Source: Bacteroidaceae bacterium (GTDB lineage Bacteria; Bacteroidota; Bacteroidia; Bacteroidales; Bacteroidaceae). From it: DNA of 36,706 nucleotides. The position numbers and the translations under genes were made by a program. The stretch spans positions 1 through 36,706 of the forward strand of contig JAKSLU010000014.1 in NCBI GenBank assembly GCA_024400995.1, given 5' to 3'. The notes beneath the pieces were generated by a model that saw only the letters and a list, made by a program, of their open reading frames with translations, did no database searches and was not told the DNA's origin. Shown piece after piece: positions 8,395 to 17,310 of the stretch (positions are counted from its first letter, which is position 1; every line of letters begins with the position of its first letter).

Positions 8395-10143
8395 ATGAAG
8401 AAACTTGCTATATTGGCATCAACTCTCCTCGCCACGGCCACAGCCATGGCTTCTCTTCCGCCGCGCTATCCTAGCAGTGGCCCTAATCCTGTAGGTACTA
8501 TCCCCACCGTGCGCGATGCTCAGTTGCTCCAGAGCCGCGTGCAGTCTGGTGTGAACTTCTTGGGATATGGTAATTCCTCCTCCTCTGATGGACTAGGCAC
8601 ATACGGCCAGTCCTGCCCCACGGGAGTAGGACGCGTCAAGACGATAGGCGAGGTGGTACTCCCCGTTCTCATGGTAGAATTTGAGGACATTAAGTTCCAA
8701 GAGACTACGACTGCAGAGAAACTATCCCGCCAACTCAACGAGGCGGGCTACTCCGATGTTGACTATAAGAGCGGTAAGACAGAATATGCCAGTAGTGGCT
8801 CCGTTCGTGACTATTTTCTGAGCCAATCTAGAGGTATGTTCTCTCCCTCCTTTGAGGTAGTAGGCAAGGTGACTCTGACACGCTCGCAGGCTTATTACTT
8901 TGCCAGTGGTAAAGATGAGTTTACAGGCTACGATACGCATGATATGCGTACCTACACCTTTATTGAGGAGGCTATCAAGATGGCACAGGACGCAGGTGTG
9001 GATTTTAGTTCGTATGTGCGTAATGACAATGCCACGAACTATGGTACCTCTACTCGTGCTGTACCAATGGTGTCTCTATATTGTGCAGGCTATGGTGAGG
9101 CCGATACAGGGTCTGCACTTAACTACTACAACAAGACCACGGAGGGAAGCGACATGCCCTGGCCACACTACACGGCACTTGTGAATGAGGAGAAGACAGA
9201 CTTTGGTCGCACCTACAATGGCGTAAAGTTTATGAGTTACTTTATTGGTAACGAGTTGAGCGCAACCCTAGGTCAAGGTGCCGATGGAAAGGTTTATATT
9301 GCAAATAGTTTCCTGTGCGGTATAGGAACCTTTGTGCATGAGTTTGGTCATGCGCTGGGTCTGCCTGACTTTTATTGTACCAACGGCTCAGTGGAGAAGG
9401 GAACTCCTTCCATGTGGAGTGTGATGGACCATGGCTCGTACTATAATGAGAGCTATGTGCCTGTGGGGTATTTGGCCTACGAACGCATACTTTGCGGTTG
9501 GCAGAAATATACTGTGCTTGGTACTAATGCCCGCCAGTGTCAGCTCTACGCCTATACCGACGAGGAGGCCCCTGAGGATGCTGACATGGTCTATGTTATC
9601 AAGAATCCCTCTAGTCTCAAAGAGTACTACGTGTTGGAGAACCGCCGTGGCGACGATGTGTGGTATCCCAAGAAGATGGGCAATGGCTTGCTTGTAAACC
9701 ACGTGTACTTTGACTACAATGCTTGGGAGCGCAATACACTCAATAATGTAGCCTCCACTCTGCGCTACACCATTCTGCCTGCTGATGGTCAGTGGCAGGG
9801 ACCCGAGGTCTCTGGCAATGCCTACCGCAATGACCTATTCCCAGGAGTTACTGGTACCTATAAGGAACTTACAGATACAAGTACGCCTCAGAAGGCTACC
9901 TGCTACGCTGGAACCAAGAAGGTCATGCAGCGTCCCCTCTATAATATAGCTCGTGTGGGCAAGGTATTGACCTTTGACTACATCAAGAACTTCACTCTTG
10001 AGGGCATCAACTCTGCTGTGGGGGAGAGCAATGCTACATCTACGGAGACCTACTCCCTAGATGGTCGCCGCCTCAAGTCGGGTGCAGCGCTTGCTCCTGG
10101 CGTGTATGTGCAAGACGGACGTAAGGTGCTCCGTTCACGCTGA
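8395..10143 (+). CDS. Secreted M6-family metalloprotease, second paralogue
   Basis: 582 residues with a signal peptide (MKKLAILASTLLATATAMA). The zinc site HEFGHALGLPD begins at His315, with SVMDHG downstream. It shares GLGTYGQS, VGRVKTIGEVVLPVLMVEF and SVRDYFLSQSRGMF with the preceding paralogue, so the pair arose by tandem duplication. It carries an extra C-terminal segment, YSLDGRRL ... APGVYVQDGRKVLRSR, resembling the short sorting-like C-terminal domain also seen on the two Omp28-like proteins of this window. The start codon lies three bases after the MITE-like element at 8316-8391; without the element the start would be about 32 bases from the first protease's stop, a normal operon spacing. 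Confidence 0.9.
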   Translation: MKKLAILASTLLATATAMASLPPRYPSSGPNPVGTIPTVRDAQLLQSRVQSGVNFLGYGNSSSSDGLGTYGQSCPTGVGRVKTIGEVVLPVLMVEFEDIKFQETTTAEKLSRQLNEAGYSDVDYKSGKTEYASSGSVRDYFLSQSRGMFSPSFEVVGKVTLTRSQAYYFASGKDEFTGYDTHDMRTYTFIEEAIKMAQDAGVDFSSYVRNDNATNYGTSTRAVPMVSLYCAGYGEADTGSALNYYNKTTEGSDMPWPHYTALVNEEKTDFGRTYNGVKFMSYFIGNELSATLGQGADGKVYIANSFLCGIGTFVHEFGHALGLPDFYCTNGSVEKGTPSMWSVMDHGSYYNESYVPVGYLAYERILCGWQKYTVLGTNARQCQLYAYTDEEAPEDADMVYVIKNPSSLKEYYVLENRRGDDVWYPKKMGNGLLVNHVYFDYNAWERNTLNNVASTLRYTILPADGQWQGPEVSGNAYRNDLFPGVTGTYKELTDTSTPQKATCYAGTKKVMQRPLYNIARVGKVLTFDYIKNFTLEGINSAVGESNATSTETYSLDGRRLKSGAALAPGVYVQDGRKVLRSR

Positions 10144-10160
10144 GTGCCCCCCTACATTAT

Positions 10161-10208
10161 TAATATATAATGACGAGGCCATAATAATATATAATGACGA
10201 GGCCATAA
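10161..10208 (+). repeat. Perfect 24-bp tandem duplication upstream of fabD
   Basis: Two identical adjacent 24-base units (10161-10184, 10185-10208), each beginning TAATATATAATGACGAGGCC and ending ATAA. The pair lies between the stop of the second M6 gene and fabD, 45 bases before the fabD start. It could be a duplicated regulator site or a replication-slippage product. Confidence 0.9.
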
Positions 10209-10253
10209 TTGCAGTTATTACAAATCGCTAATCAAATATAGAAGATAAACCGA

Positions 10254-11153
10254 ATGACAGCTTATGTATTCCCTGGCCAGGGTGCCCAGTTTGTGGGCAT
10301 GGGCCACGACCTCTATGAGCAGCATCCCGCTGCCAAGCAACTCTTTGAACGTGCTAACGAAATCCTGGGCTTCTCTATCACCGATATCATGTTCAATGGC
10401 ACCGATGAGCAGCTCAAGCAGACTGCCGTTACCCAGCCTGCTGTATTCCTACACAGTGTTATTTCGGCTCTCTGCCTGGGCGAGAAGTTCCAGCCCGCCA
10501 TGGTAGCTGGTCACTCTCTGGGTGAACTTTCTGCGCTGACGGCAGCTGGCTGTCTCGACTTTGAGGATGGTCTGCGCCTTGTTGCTAAGCGTGCAGCCGC
10601 CATGCAGAAGGCCTGCGAGGCCAACCCTGGCGGTATGGCCGCCATCATCGCGTTGGGCGATGAACAGATTGAGCAGATTTGCACCGAAGTAAGCACTGAC
10701 GAGGCTATCGTTGTACCTGCCAACTACAACTGCCCCGGCCAGTTGGTTATCTCCGGTCACACGGCTGCTATCGAGGCAGCATGTGCCAAGATGAAGGAGG
10801 CTGGTGCCAAGCGCGCTCTCCCTCTCCCCGTGAGTGGTGCCTTCCACTCTCCTCTCATGCTTCCTGCTCAAGAGGAGCTTGCTGCTGCTATTGCTGCTAC
10901 GGAGTTCCACGCCCCTAAGTGCCCCGTCTATCAGAACGTAGATGGTCAGGCTCACACCGACCCTGAAGAAATCAAGACCAACCTGCTGCGTCAGCTTACG
11001 GGAGCCGTACGCTGGACGAAGGAGGTAAATGCTATGGTTGAGGCTGGTGCCACCGAGTTCGTAGAGTGTGGCCCTGGCAAGGTTCTTCAGGGCATGATTG
11101 CCAAGATCTGTAAGGGTAACGAGAACGTATCAGCGCGCGGCGTAGCCGAATAA
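10254..11153 (+). CDS. fabD: Malonyl-CoA:ACP transacylase
   Basis: 299 residues, cytoplasmic. It loads malonyl groups from CoA onto acyl carrier protein for type II fatty-acid synthesis. Signatures: N-terminal VFPGQGAQFVGMG, nucleophile elbow AGHSLGE (Ser88), and the second catalytic histidine in SGAFHSPLM (His198). Length is normal for FabD (~290-310). It stands apart from other fab genes; its downstream neighbour, 24 bases away, is a GH13 amylase. The tandem 24-bp duplication lies in its leader. Confidence 0.96.
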   Translation: MTAYVFPGQGAQFVGMGHDLYEQHPAAKQLFERANEILGFSITDIMFNGTDEQLKQTAVTQPAVFLHSVISALCLGEKFQPAMVAGHSLGELSALTAAGCLDFEDGLRLVAKRAAAMQKACEANPGGMAAIIALGDEQIEQICTEVSTDEAIVVPANYNCPGQLVISGHTAAIEAACAKMKEAGAKRALPLPVSGAFHSPLMLPAQEELAAAIAATEFHAPKCPVYQNVDGQAHTDPEEIKTNLLRQLTGAVRWTKEVNAMVEAGATEFVECGPGKVLQGMIAKICKGNENVSARGVAE

Positions 11154-11177
11154 AGCAAGAGGAAAGACTCCTAAGGT

Positions 11178-12701
11178 ATGAATATATATCAGGTATTGCC
11201 GCGTCTGTACGGCAATAAGCGTAGCGACAATGTGCCGGGAGGTACACTGGAGCAGAACGGCAGTGGCAAGATGAACGCCTTCACGCAGAAGATGTTGCTT
11301 GACATCCGCCGTATGGGTTATTCGCACATCTGGTTTACGGGCCTTCTGGAGCATGCCACCAAGACCCGCTACACTGGCATTGCCCCCGATCATCCCGATG
11401 TGGTGAAGGGGCAGGCTGGTAGTCCTTATGCCGTTAAGGACTACTACGATATTGACCCCGATTTGGCACAGAATCCCGACAACCGATTTGCAGAGTTCAG
11501 CACTCTGATGCGTCGTGTGCACCGAGCAGGCCTCAAGTTCGTTATGGACTTTATCCCCAATCATGTTGCCCGCCACTATGAGTCCGACGCGGCCCCAGAG
11601 GGTGTGCGTTCTCTCGGTGCTGACGACAATACAGCACGCCACTTTGATCCCGAGAACAACTTCTACTACTGTCCAGGTGAGACCCTCCACTTTGGCGATT
11701 ATCTTGAGACACCCGCCAAGGCTACAGGCAATGACCACTTTGATGCTCACCCAGGTGTGAACGACTGGTACGAGACCTGCAAGCTGAACTATGGAGGTAT
11801 GTCACCCCAGAGCAGTACATGGCGCAAAATGACCGACATTTTGCTCTTCTGGGCCAGCCAGGGAGTTGATGCCTTCCGCTGCGACATGGCAGAGATGGTG
11901 CCTGTACAGTTCTGGGAACATGCGATAGCTACTGTCAAGGCTAAGTATCCCGATGTACAATTCATAGCTGAGGTCTATAATCCTGCCCTGTACCGCGAAT
12001 ACATTCGCAGAGGTGGGTTTGACTATCTCTACGACAAGGTGGGGCTCTACGACACTCTGCGTGGCGTGATGACCAATCCTGAGTGTAGCACTCATAACAT
12101 CACACGCGCCTGGCAGCAGGTCAACGACATTCGTCAGCACATGCTCTACTTTATGGAGAACCATGACGAGCAGCGCATAGCCTCCGATTTCTTTGCAGGT
12201 GATGCCCGCAAGGGACGTCCCGCTCTGGCAGTGGAGGCTCTTATGGGCAACAATCCGTTGATGATATATGCCGGCCAGGAAATCGGCGAGCGCGGCATGG
12301 ACGAGGAGGGCTTTAGTGGTCTCGACGGGCGAACCACCATCTTTGACTACTGGTCGCCCCTTTCGCACCGCAAGCTAGCTGGTCTGGAGCCCATGACGGA
12401 GGAGGAAACAGAACTGCGTCAGTGGTACATCGACCTGCTCCGTATGCGTCTGCGTGATCGTACATATAGAGAGGGTCCCTTCTATGACCTGATGTACATC
12501 AACGAGCACCTGCAGCGCCAGTACGCCTTCCTGCGTGGTGAGAACCGCAATGCCATGCTGGTTGTGGCAAACTTTGAGGATGAGGAATGTACCATCACGC
12601 TGAACATACCTCAGCATGCACGTGAGATGCTCAATCTGCGCTGCGGTGAGACCCTAGAGGTCACTGTACCTGCACTCAACTATATCGTTCAGAAAATCTA
12701 G
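11178..12701 (+). CDS. Cytoplasmic GH13 alpha-amylase-family glycosidase
   Basis: 507 residues without a signal peptide, so probably intracellular. The GH13 catalytic regions are clear: region I FVMDFIPNHV, nucleophile in DAFRCDMAE (Asp236), acid/base in FIAEVYNP (Glu265), and transition-state aspartate in MENHDEQR (Asp330). A C-terminal beta domain follows (about 430-507). Substrates of cytoplasmic GH13 enzymes are maltodextrins or glycogen; specificity cannot be assigned by eye. It follows fabD by 24 bases and is closed by a strong hairpin at 12738-12783, so the two may be cotranscribed. Confidence 0.9.
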   Translation: MNIYQVLPRLYGNKRSDNVPGGTLEQNGSGKMNAFTQKMLLDIRRMGYSHIWFTGLLEHATKTRYTGIAPDHPDVVKGQAGSPYAVKDYYDIDPDLAQNPDNRFAEFSTLMRRVHRAGLKFVMDFIPNHVARHYESDAAPEGVRSLGADDNTARHFDPENNFYYCPGETLHFGDYLETPAKATGNDHFDAHPGVNDWYETCKLNYGGMSPQSSTWRKMTDILLFWASQGVDAFRCDMAEMVPVQFWEHAIATVKAKYPDVQFIAEVYNPALYREYIRRGGFDYLYDKVGLYDTLRGVMTNPECSTHNITRAWQQVNDIRQHMLYFMENHDEQRIASDFFAGDARKGRPALAVEALMGNNPLMIYAGQEIGERGMDEEGFSGLDGRTTIFDYWSPLSHRKLAGLEPMTEEETELRQWYIDLLRMRLRDRTYREGPFYDLMYINEHLQRQYAFLRGENRNAMLVVANFEDEECTITLNIPQHAREMLNLRCGETLEVTVPALNYIVQKI

Positions 12702-12737
12702 CACAGGACTCAGCCTTGTGTATAGCAATCTATTCTA

Positions 12738-12783
12738 TTTCCTAAACCCTGGTCTAGTGTTTACTACACCAAGGTTTAGGAAA
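12738..12783 (+). terminator. Terminator-like hairpin after the GH13 gene
   Basis: TTTCCTAAACCCTGGT (12738-12753) pairs with ACCAAGGTTTAGGAAA (12768-12783) with a single C/A mismatch, around a loop of about 14 nt. It lies 36 bases after the amylase stop. The 3' side is followed by AATTAAA, not a clean T-run, so termination efficiency is uncertain. Its left half and loop (12738-12761) match the first unit of the 22-bp repeat array at 20349 in 19 of 24 positions. Confidence 0.65.
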
Positions 12784-12902
12784 AATTAAACTTGGGACAA
12801 GGGAACACCATCCCTGGCTGTAAGGAATTGTATATGTAAGTTAGTAAATAATGAGGCGTTACATCAGTGTGACGCAATAACTAAACTAGGAAATCACGAA
12901 CT

Positions 12903-14294
12903 ATGTCTGAAAGAAGCAAATTCAGTAGCAAGATGGGCCTACTCCTGGCTGCCGCAGGTAGTGCTGTAGGGTTAGGTAACATCTGGCGATTCCCTACCGA
13001 AGTCGGGCAGAATGGTGGCGCTGCCTTCATCTTGCTCTACATCATCGCAATTGTTATCTTCGGTATGCCCATCATGATAGGTGAGTTCATGATAGGACGT
13101 GCCTCACGTGTCAGTGTGGGCCGGAGCTACAAGAAACTCAAGCCTGGTACAAACTGGAAATGGCTGGGACGTGCACTCGTAGTGACGCCCTTTCTCATCT
13201 TCTGCTACTACAATGTGGTAGCGGGATGGACGCTCTATTATTTTGGTTCAGCGGTGACAGGCACTCTCTCCCATGTGGCCAATGCTGCCTTGCCTGAGTT
13301 TTTTAGCACTTTCACGGGTGGTCCGCTGACCAGTTTTAGTGCAGGCAGTGCATGGCAGTTGGTGTGCCTTGTGATATTCTGTATGCTGACACATTTCATT
13401 GTCGTCAAGGGTGTGACGAGCGGCATTGAACGCTTTGCTAAACTAATGATGCCTGGCCTTTTCTTTATCCTCTTGGCTCTTTGCATCTGTTCTCTGACCA
13501 TGGAAGGCGCGCCTGCGGCATTGCGTTTCCTCTTCACCCCCGACTGGAGCAAGATAACCCCCTCCGTCACGCTCTCAGCCGTAGGCCAGGCCTTCTTCTC
13601 CCTTTCGCTGGCTATGGGCATCCTGACGACCTATGCGTCTTACTTTAAGGATGACACCAATCTAGGCAAGACTGCCCTGCAGATTGGCTTCCTCGATACG
13701 CTGGTCAGCATCATGGCTGGCATGGTCATGTTCCCTGCGATATTCTGTGTAGCCGGCCCCGAGGCTGTTTCGGCTGGTCCCGCCCTCATTTTTATAGCAC
13801 TACCCGGCGTGTTCAATACCGTATTCGCCAACCTGCCTTGGCTGGGGTATGTTTTCTCCCTAGCCTTCTATGCGCTCCTCGTACTGGCCACTTTGACGTC
13901 CACCATTTCCCTGCATGAGGCTGTTACCAGCTATGTGAGTGAGGCCTCAGGCTGGACGCGAACCCGCAGTGCCCGCATCGTGACTTTTACCAGCCTCATT
14001 ATCGGCTTGTGCTGTGCACTGAGCTTCGGCCCATGGAAGAACCTCACGGTGTTCGGTCTCACCATATTCGATCTCTTTGACTTCGTTACTGCCAAGCTCC
14101 TCCTGCCCATTGGCGGCATCTTTATCAGCCTCTTTGCTGGCTGGCGCCTGCCTGTACGCATCTGGTGGGAGCAGATGACCAATCGTGGTAGCAAGGAGTA
14201 CCCCTTCTTTGGCGTGAGCATCTTCATGCTGCGTTGGGTGTGCCCCTTCGGCATACTGCTCATCTTCCTCCAGCAGTTGGGATTCTTTGGCTGA
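12903..14294 (+). CDS. Neurotransmitter:sodium symporter (NSS/SNF) family transporter
   Basis: 463 residues, polytopic inner-membrane protein. The N-terminal signature GLLLAAAGSAVGLGNIWRFP (from about residue 12) is the unwound TM1 substrate/Na+ site of the LeuT fold, and FSLSLAMGILTTYASYF is the conserved TM6 region. Bacterial members import amino acids with sodium. The 200-base gap upstream contains the amylase terminator and an imperfect hairpin (12856-12875, GCGTTACA/TGTGACGC) in the leader. The MATE gene follows after 25 bases, suggesting cotranscription. Confidence 0.93.
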   Translation: MSERSKFSSKMGLLLAAAGSAVGLGNIWRFPTEVGQNGGAAFILLYIIAIVIFGMPIMIGEFMIGRASRVSVGRSYKKLKPGTNWKWLGRALVVTPFLIFCYYNVVAGWTLYYFGSAVTGTLSHVANAALPEFFSTFTGGPLTSFSAGSAWQLVCLVIFCMLTHFIVVKGVTSGIERFAKLMMPGLFFILLALCICSLTMEGAPAALRFLFTPDWSKITPSVTLSAVGQAFFSLSLAMGILTTYASYFKDDTNLGKTALQIGFLDTLVSIMAGMVMFPAIFCVAGPEAVSAGPALIFIALPGVFNTVFANLPWLGYVFSLAFYALLVLATLTSTISLHEAVTSYVSEASGWTRTRSARIVTFTSLIIGLCCALSFGPWKNLTVFGLTIFDLFDFVTAKLLLPIGGIFISLFAGWRLPVRIWWEQMTNRGSKEYPFFGVSIFMLRWVCPFGILLIFLQQLGFFG

Positions 14295-14319
14295 TAATAT
14301 ATAGTTCCCCGTTCCGTTC

Positions 14320-15696
14320 ATGACCAAGTCGCAACTCCTACAGGCCCTCCGCGAGGGCGGTGCACTCAGCTTTCGTGATCAGCTCCGTCTGGTGGCGTTG
14401 CTCAGTGGGCCCGCCATGCTCGCCCAGCTATCCTACATCGCCATGCAGTACATCGATGCCACGATGGTGGCACGTCTGGGTGCCGATGCAATGGGAGCCA
14501 TAGGTCTGGTGAGCACCACGCTATGGCTCATGGGCGGACTGTGTGGTTGCGCGGCCACGGGATTCTATGTTCTCGCGTCCCACAAGATAGGCGCGCGTGC
14601 CTTTGGTGAGGCCCACCGCGTACTCCGGGTGGCTCTGCCAGTCACGCTCTGTTGGAGTCTGCTCCTGCTGGGCGTGGGCGTGGCCATTGCCCCCTATCTG
14701 CCCCACTGGCTCGGCGGCGGAGAGAGCATCTGTGGCATGGCCAGCAGCTATTTCCTCATCTTTGTCAGCATTCTGCCCCTCATGCAGATGAACGCTCTGG
14801 CGAGTGGCATGCTCCGCTCCGCTGGCAACCTCAAGGCACCCAGCTACCTCAATGCCCTGATGTGCCTCTTCGATGTGGTGTTCAACTACCTATTCATTTA
14901 TCGTCTCGACATGGGAGTGGAGGGAGCCGCGCTAGGTACGGTTGTCGCCGAGGGACTGGGTGTGGCAGGCATGATGTACTACATGTTCCGTCAGCCAGAG
15001 TTGCGTCCTGATCCTGCCTCCCTCCCAGAGGAGACACCTCGTCTGCGCTGGCGCGGTGGCTTCATGGTGATACGCGAGGCGCTCGGCATTAGTGCGCCGA
15101 TGGGCTTGGAGCGTATCTTTTTCACTGGAGCACAGATTGTCAGTACGGTGATAGTAGCTCCCCTCGGCACGATAGCCATTGCCGCCAACTCGCTGGGCAT
15201 CACCATCGAGGCTCTGTGCTATATGCCAGGCTACGGCATTGGCGAGGCTGCTACAACTCTCGTTGGTCAGAGCCATGGTGCCAAGCGGTCAGAACTTGTC
15301 TATTCCTTCTCTCGTATCACACTCTATGCTGCCGTAGCTGTTATGAGCCTTATGGGTGTCGTTATGTTCGTCGGCGCACCCGCCTTGATGGCTCTCATGG
15401 GGCCCGACCCCGCTGTGGGTGAACTCTGCACGCAAGTACTGCGTATAGAGGCCTTTGCTGAGCCCATGTATGGTGCCAGCATTATCTGCTACTACGTCTT
15501 TGTGGCTCTCGGCGACACGCTGCGTCCTTGCCTGATGAACCTCCTCAGCATCTGGGGGGTGCGCATCAGCCTGGCAGCTCTGCTTGCGGGCAGTATGGGG
15601 CTCCCGGGCGTGTGGCTTGCCATGGCTGTGGAACTCACCTTCCGTGGCATTATCTTCCTCATTCGACTCAAACTGAAAGTAAAACTCATAAAATAG
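14320..15696 (+). CDS. MATE-family multidrug/metabolite efflux transporter
   Basis: 458 residues, about 12 predicted transmembrane helices in two homologous halves. The N-terminal half contains SGPAMLAQLSYIAMQYIDATMVARLGADAMGAIG, positions about 31-64, the classic MATE TM1 region. The second half has the equivalent APMGLERIFFTGAQIVSTVIVAPLG segment near residue 260. MATE proteins extrude cationic drugs or metabolites using Na+ or H+ gradients; the substrate is not predictable. It follows the NSS transporter and is 10 bases upstream of the DUF3737 gene. Confidence 0.92.
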   Translation: MTKSQLLQALREGGALSFRDQLRLVALLSGPAMLAQLSYIAMQYIDATMVARLGADAMGAIGLVSTTLWLMGGLCGCAATGFYVLASHKIGARAFGEAHRVLRVALPVTLCWSLLLLGVGVAIAPYLPHWLGGGESICGMASSYFLIFVSILPLMQMNALASGMLRSAGNLKAPSYLNALMCLFDVVFNYLFIYRLDMGVEGAALGTVVAEGLGVAGMMYYMFRQPELRPDPASLPEETPRLRWRGGFMVIREALGISAPMGLERIFFTGAQIVSTVIVAPLGTIAIAANSLGITIEALCYMPGYGIGEAATTLVGQSHGAKRSELVYSFSRITLYAAVAVMSLMGVVMFVGAPALMALMGPDPAVGELCTQVLRIEAFAEPMYGASIICYYVFVALGDTLRPCLMNLLSIWGVRISLAALLAGSMGLPGVWLAMAVELTFRGIIFLIRLKLKVKLIK

Positions 15697-15706
15697 CTTC
15701 AATACT

Positions 15707-16555
15707 ATGCAACTGATAAAGAACCAGGAGTTTGGCGGCGAACGTCCGCTCTACGCCTCTCACGACCTGCGTCTCGAGGGCGTAACCATCCACGTGGGTG
15801 AGTCCAGCCTGAAGGAGTGCTCCGACATCGAGGCCGAAGACTGCCGATTTGAGGGCAAGTACGTCTTCTGGGAGGTCGATCGCTTCACGGCGACCAACTG
15901 CTATTTTGCAGAGTCGGCCCGCTCCTCTGTATGGTACTCCCGTGGCTGCACCCTGCGCAACTGTCAGGTGGATGCCCCCAAGATGTTCCGCCGTGCCCAC
16001 CACATAGAGGTGGAGAACTGTCAGTTCCCCCACGGCGAGCAGACGCTCTGGGACTGCACCGATGTGCATCTGAGCCACGTCACTATAGCGGAGTGCGACT
16101 ACCTCTTCATGCACTCCACCGACATCCGCATAGAGCACTATCGTCAGGATGGCAACTACTCCTTCCAGTATGCCAAGCGCGTAGAGATACACGATGCTGT
16201 AATTAACTCCAAAGATGCCTTTTGGGAGTGTGAGGATGTCACCGTTTATGACTCCGAGATCAATGGCGAGTACCTCGGTTGGTACGCCAAGAACCTCCGA
16301 CTTGTGCGCTGCCATATTACAGGCGAACAGCCTCTGTGTTACTGCGAGAATCTCGTGCTGGAGGACTGTACCTTTGGCGATGATGCCAACCTGGCCCTGG
16401 AGTACTCCACCGCCGAGGCCACCATCAAGGGCCACGTCGTGAGCATCAAGAACCCCACCTCGGGCCATATCCGTGTGGAGACGCTCGGTGAGCTCATTAT
16501 CGACGAGAACCAGAAGCAGCCCGCCGATGCTGTAGTAGAGATAACAAATCCATAA
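15707..16555 (+). CDS. DUF3737 right-handed beta-helix protein
   Basis: 282 residues, no signal peptide. The N-terminus MQLIKNQEFGGERPLY and the repeated short strands ending in cysteine or aromatic residues (EDCRFEGKYVFWE, NCYFAESARS, NCQFPHGEQTLWDC) match the DUF3737 family, which folds as a parallel beta-helix like pectate-lyase or pentapeptide-like solenoids. No catalytic residues are known to me for this family. It is in a tight operon: 10 bases after the MATE gene, 14 bases before the SGNH hydrolase. Confidence 0.85.
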   Translation: MQLIKNQEFGGERPLYASHDLRLEGVTIHVGESSLKECSDIEAEDCRFEGKYVFWEVDRFTATNCYFAESARSSVWYSRGCTLRNCQVDAPKMFRRAHHIEVENCQFPHGEQTLWDCTDVHLSHVTIAECDYLFMHSTDIRIEHYRQDGNYSFQYAKRVEIHDAVINSKDAFWECEDVTVYDSEINGEYLGWYAKNLRLVRCHITGEQPLCYCENLVLEDCTFGDDANLALEYSTAEATIKGHVVSIKNPTSGHIRVETLGELIIDENQKQPADAVVEITNP

Positions 16556-16569
16556 GCATAATAGATACG

Positions 16570-17307
16570 ATGAACCGTACACTACTCACCCTCCTCCTCG
16601 TGCTCACGGCCGTGGGCCTGCAGGCCAAGGAACCCCTCCGTATTGCTATCTTTGGCGACAGTTACTCCACCTTTCAGGGCTACATGAGCCCCGCCATCAA
16701 CGAGTGCTGGTATCCACACAACCCCAATAACGATGTCAAGTCCGTTGAGCAGACATGGTGGTGGCAGGTCGTTGACCGTCTCGGTGCTACCCTCGTACAG
16801 AACAACTCCTACAGTGGTAGCACCATCGGCTTCAGAGGCTACCGCCGCGACAAGGAGAACCAGAACGATGGTCATAGTTGGCGCAAGGAGTATGCCGATT
16901 TCAGCCCCCGCTCATTCATTGCTCGCGCTGTCAATCTGGGCGACTCTATAGGCGATCCCGAACTTCTCCTCGTGCTGGCAGGTACCAACGATAGCTGGAC
17001 GGGAGCCGAGATGGGTGACTACCGGTGGGGCAACTGGACGCGTCAGGATCTCTTCAAGACACGTCCTGCCATTGCGCGCCTCTGTCACGATCTCAAGATG
17101 CTCTATCCCGAGACCCGCATCGTGTTCATCCTCAACACGGAGCTCACGCCCGCCTTCAACGAGTCGCTGCACACCATCACCAAGTACTATGAGCTGGAGT
17201 GCCTCGACCTGCACGACATCCACAAGCAGAGCGGTCATCCCTCTCAGCAAGGAATGACCGCTATAGCTGACCAGGTGGTCGCTTATCTTCAGAGCAATAC
17301 CAAATAA
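16570..17307 (+). CDS. Secreted SGNH/GDSL-family hydrolase
   Basis: 245 residues with a signal peptide (MNRTLLTLLLVLTAVGLQA). Block I is IAIFGDSYS (Ser31 nucleophile), block III is LAGTNDSW (oxyanion Asn), and the C-terminal block has GHPSQQGM (His223). The usual Asp three residues before the catalytic His is not present (Gln220), but this variant occurs in Bacteroidales members. Family activities include esterase, acetylxylan or peptidoglycan deacetylation. The gene ends three bases before the convergent rsmE stop, with no room for a separate terminator. Confidence 0.88.
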   Translation: MNRTLLTLLLVLTAVGLQAKEPLRIAIFGDSYSTFQGYMSPAINECWYPHNPNNDVKSVEQTWWWQVVDRLGATLVQNNSYSGSTIGFRGYRRDKENQNDGHSWRKEYADFSPRSFIARAVNLGDSIGDPELLLVLAGTNDSWTGAEMGDYRWGNWTRQDLFKTRPAIARLCHDLKMLYPETRIVFILNTELTPAFNESLHTITKYYELECLDLHDIHKQSGHPSQQGMTAIADQVVAYLQSNTK

Positions 17308-17310
17308 GAC

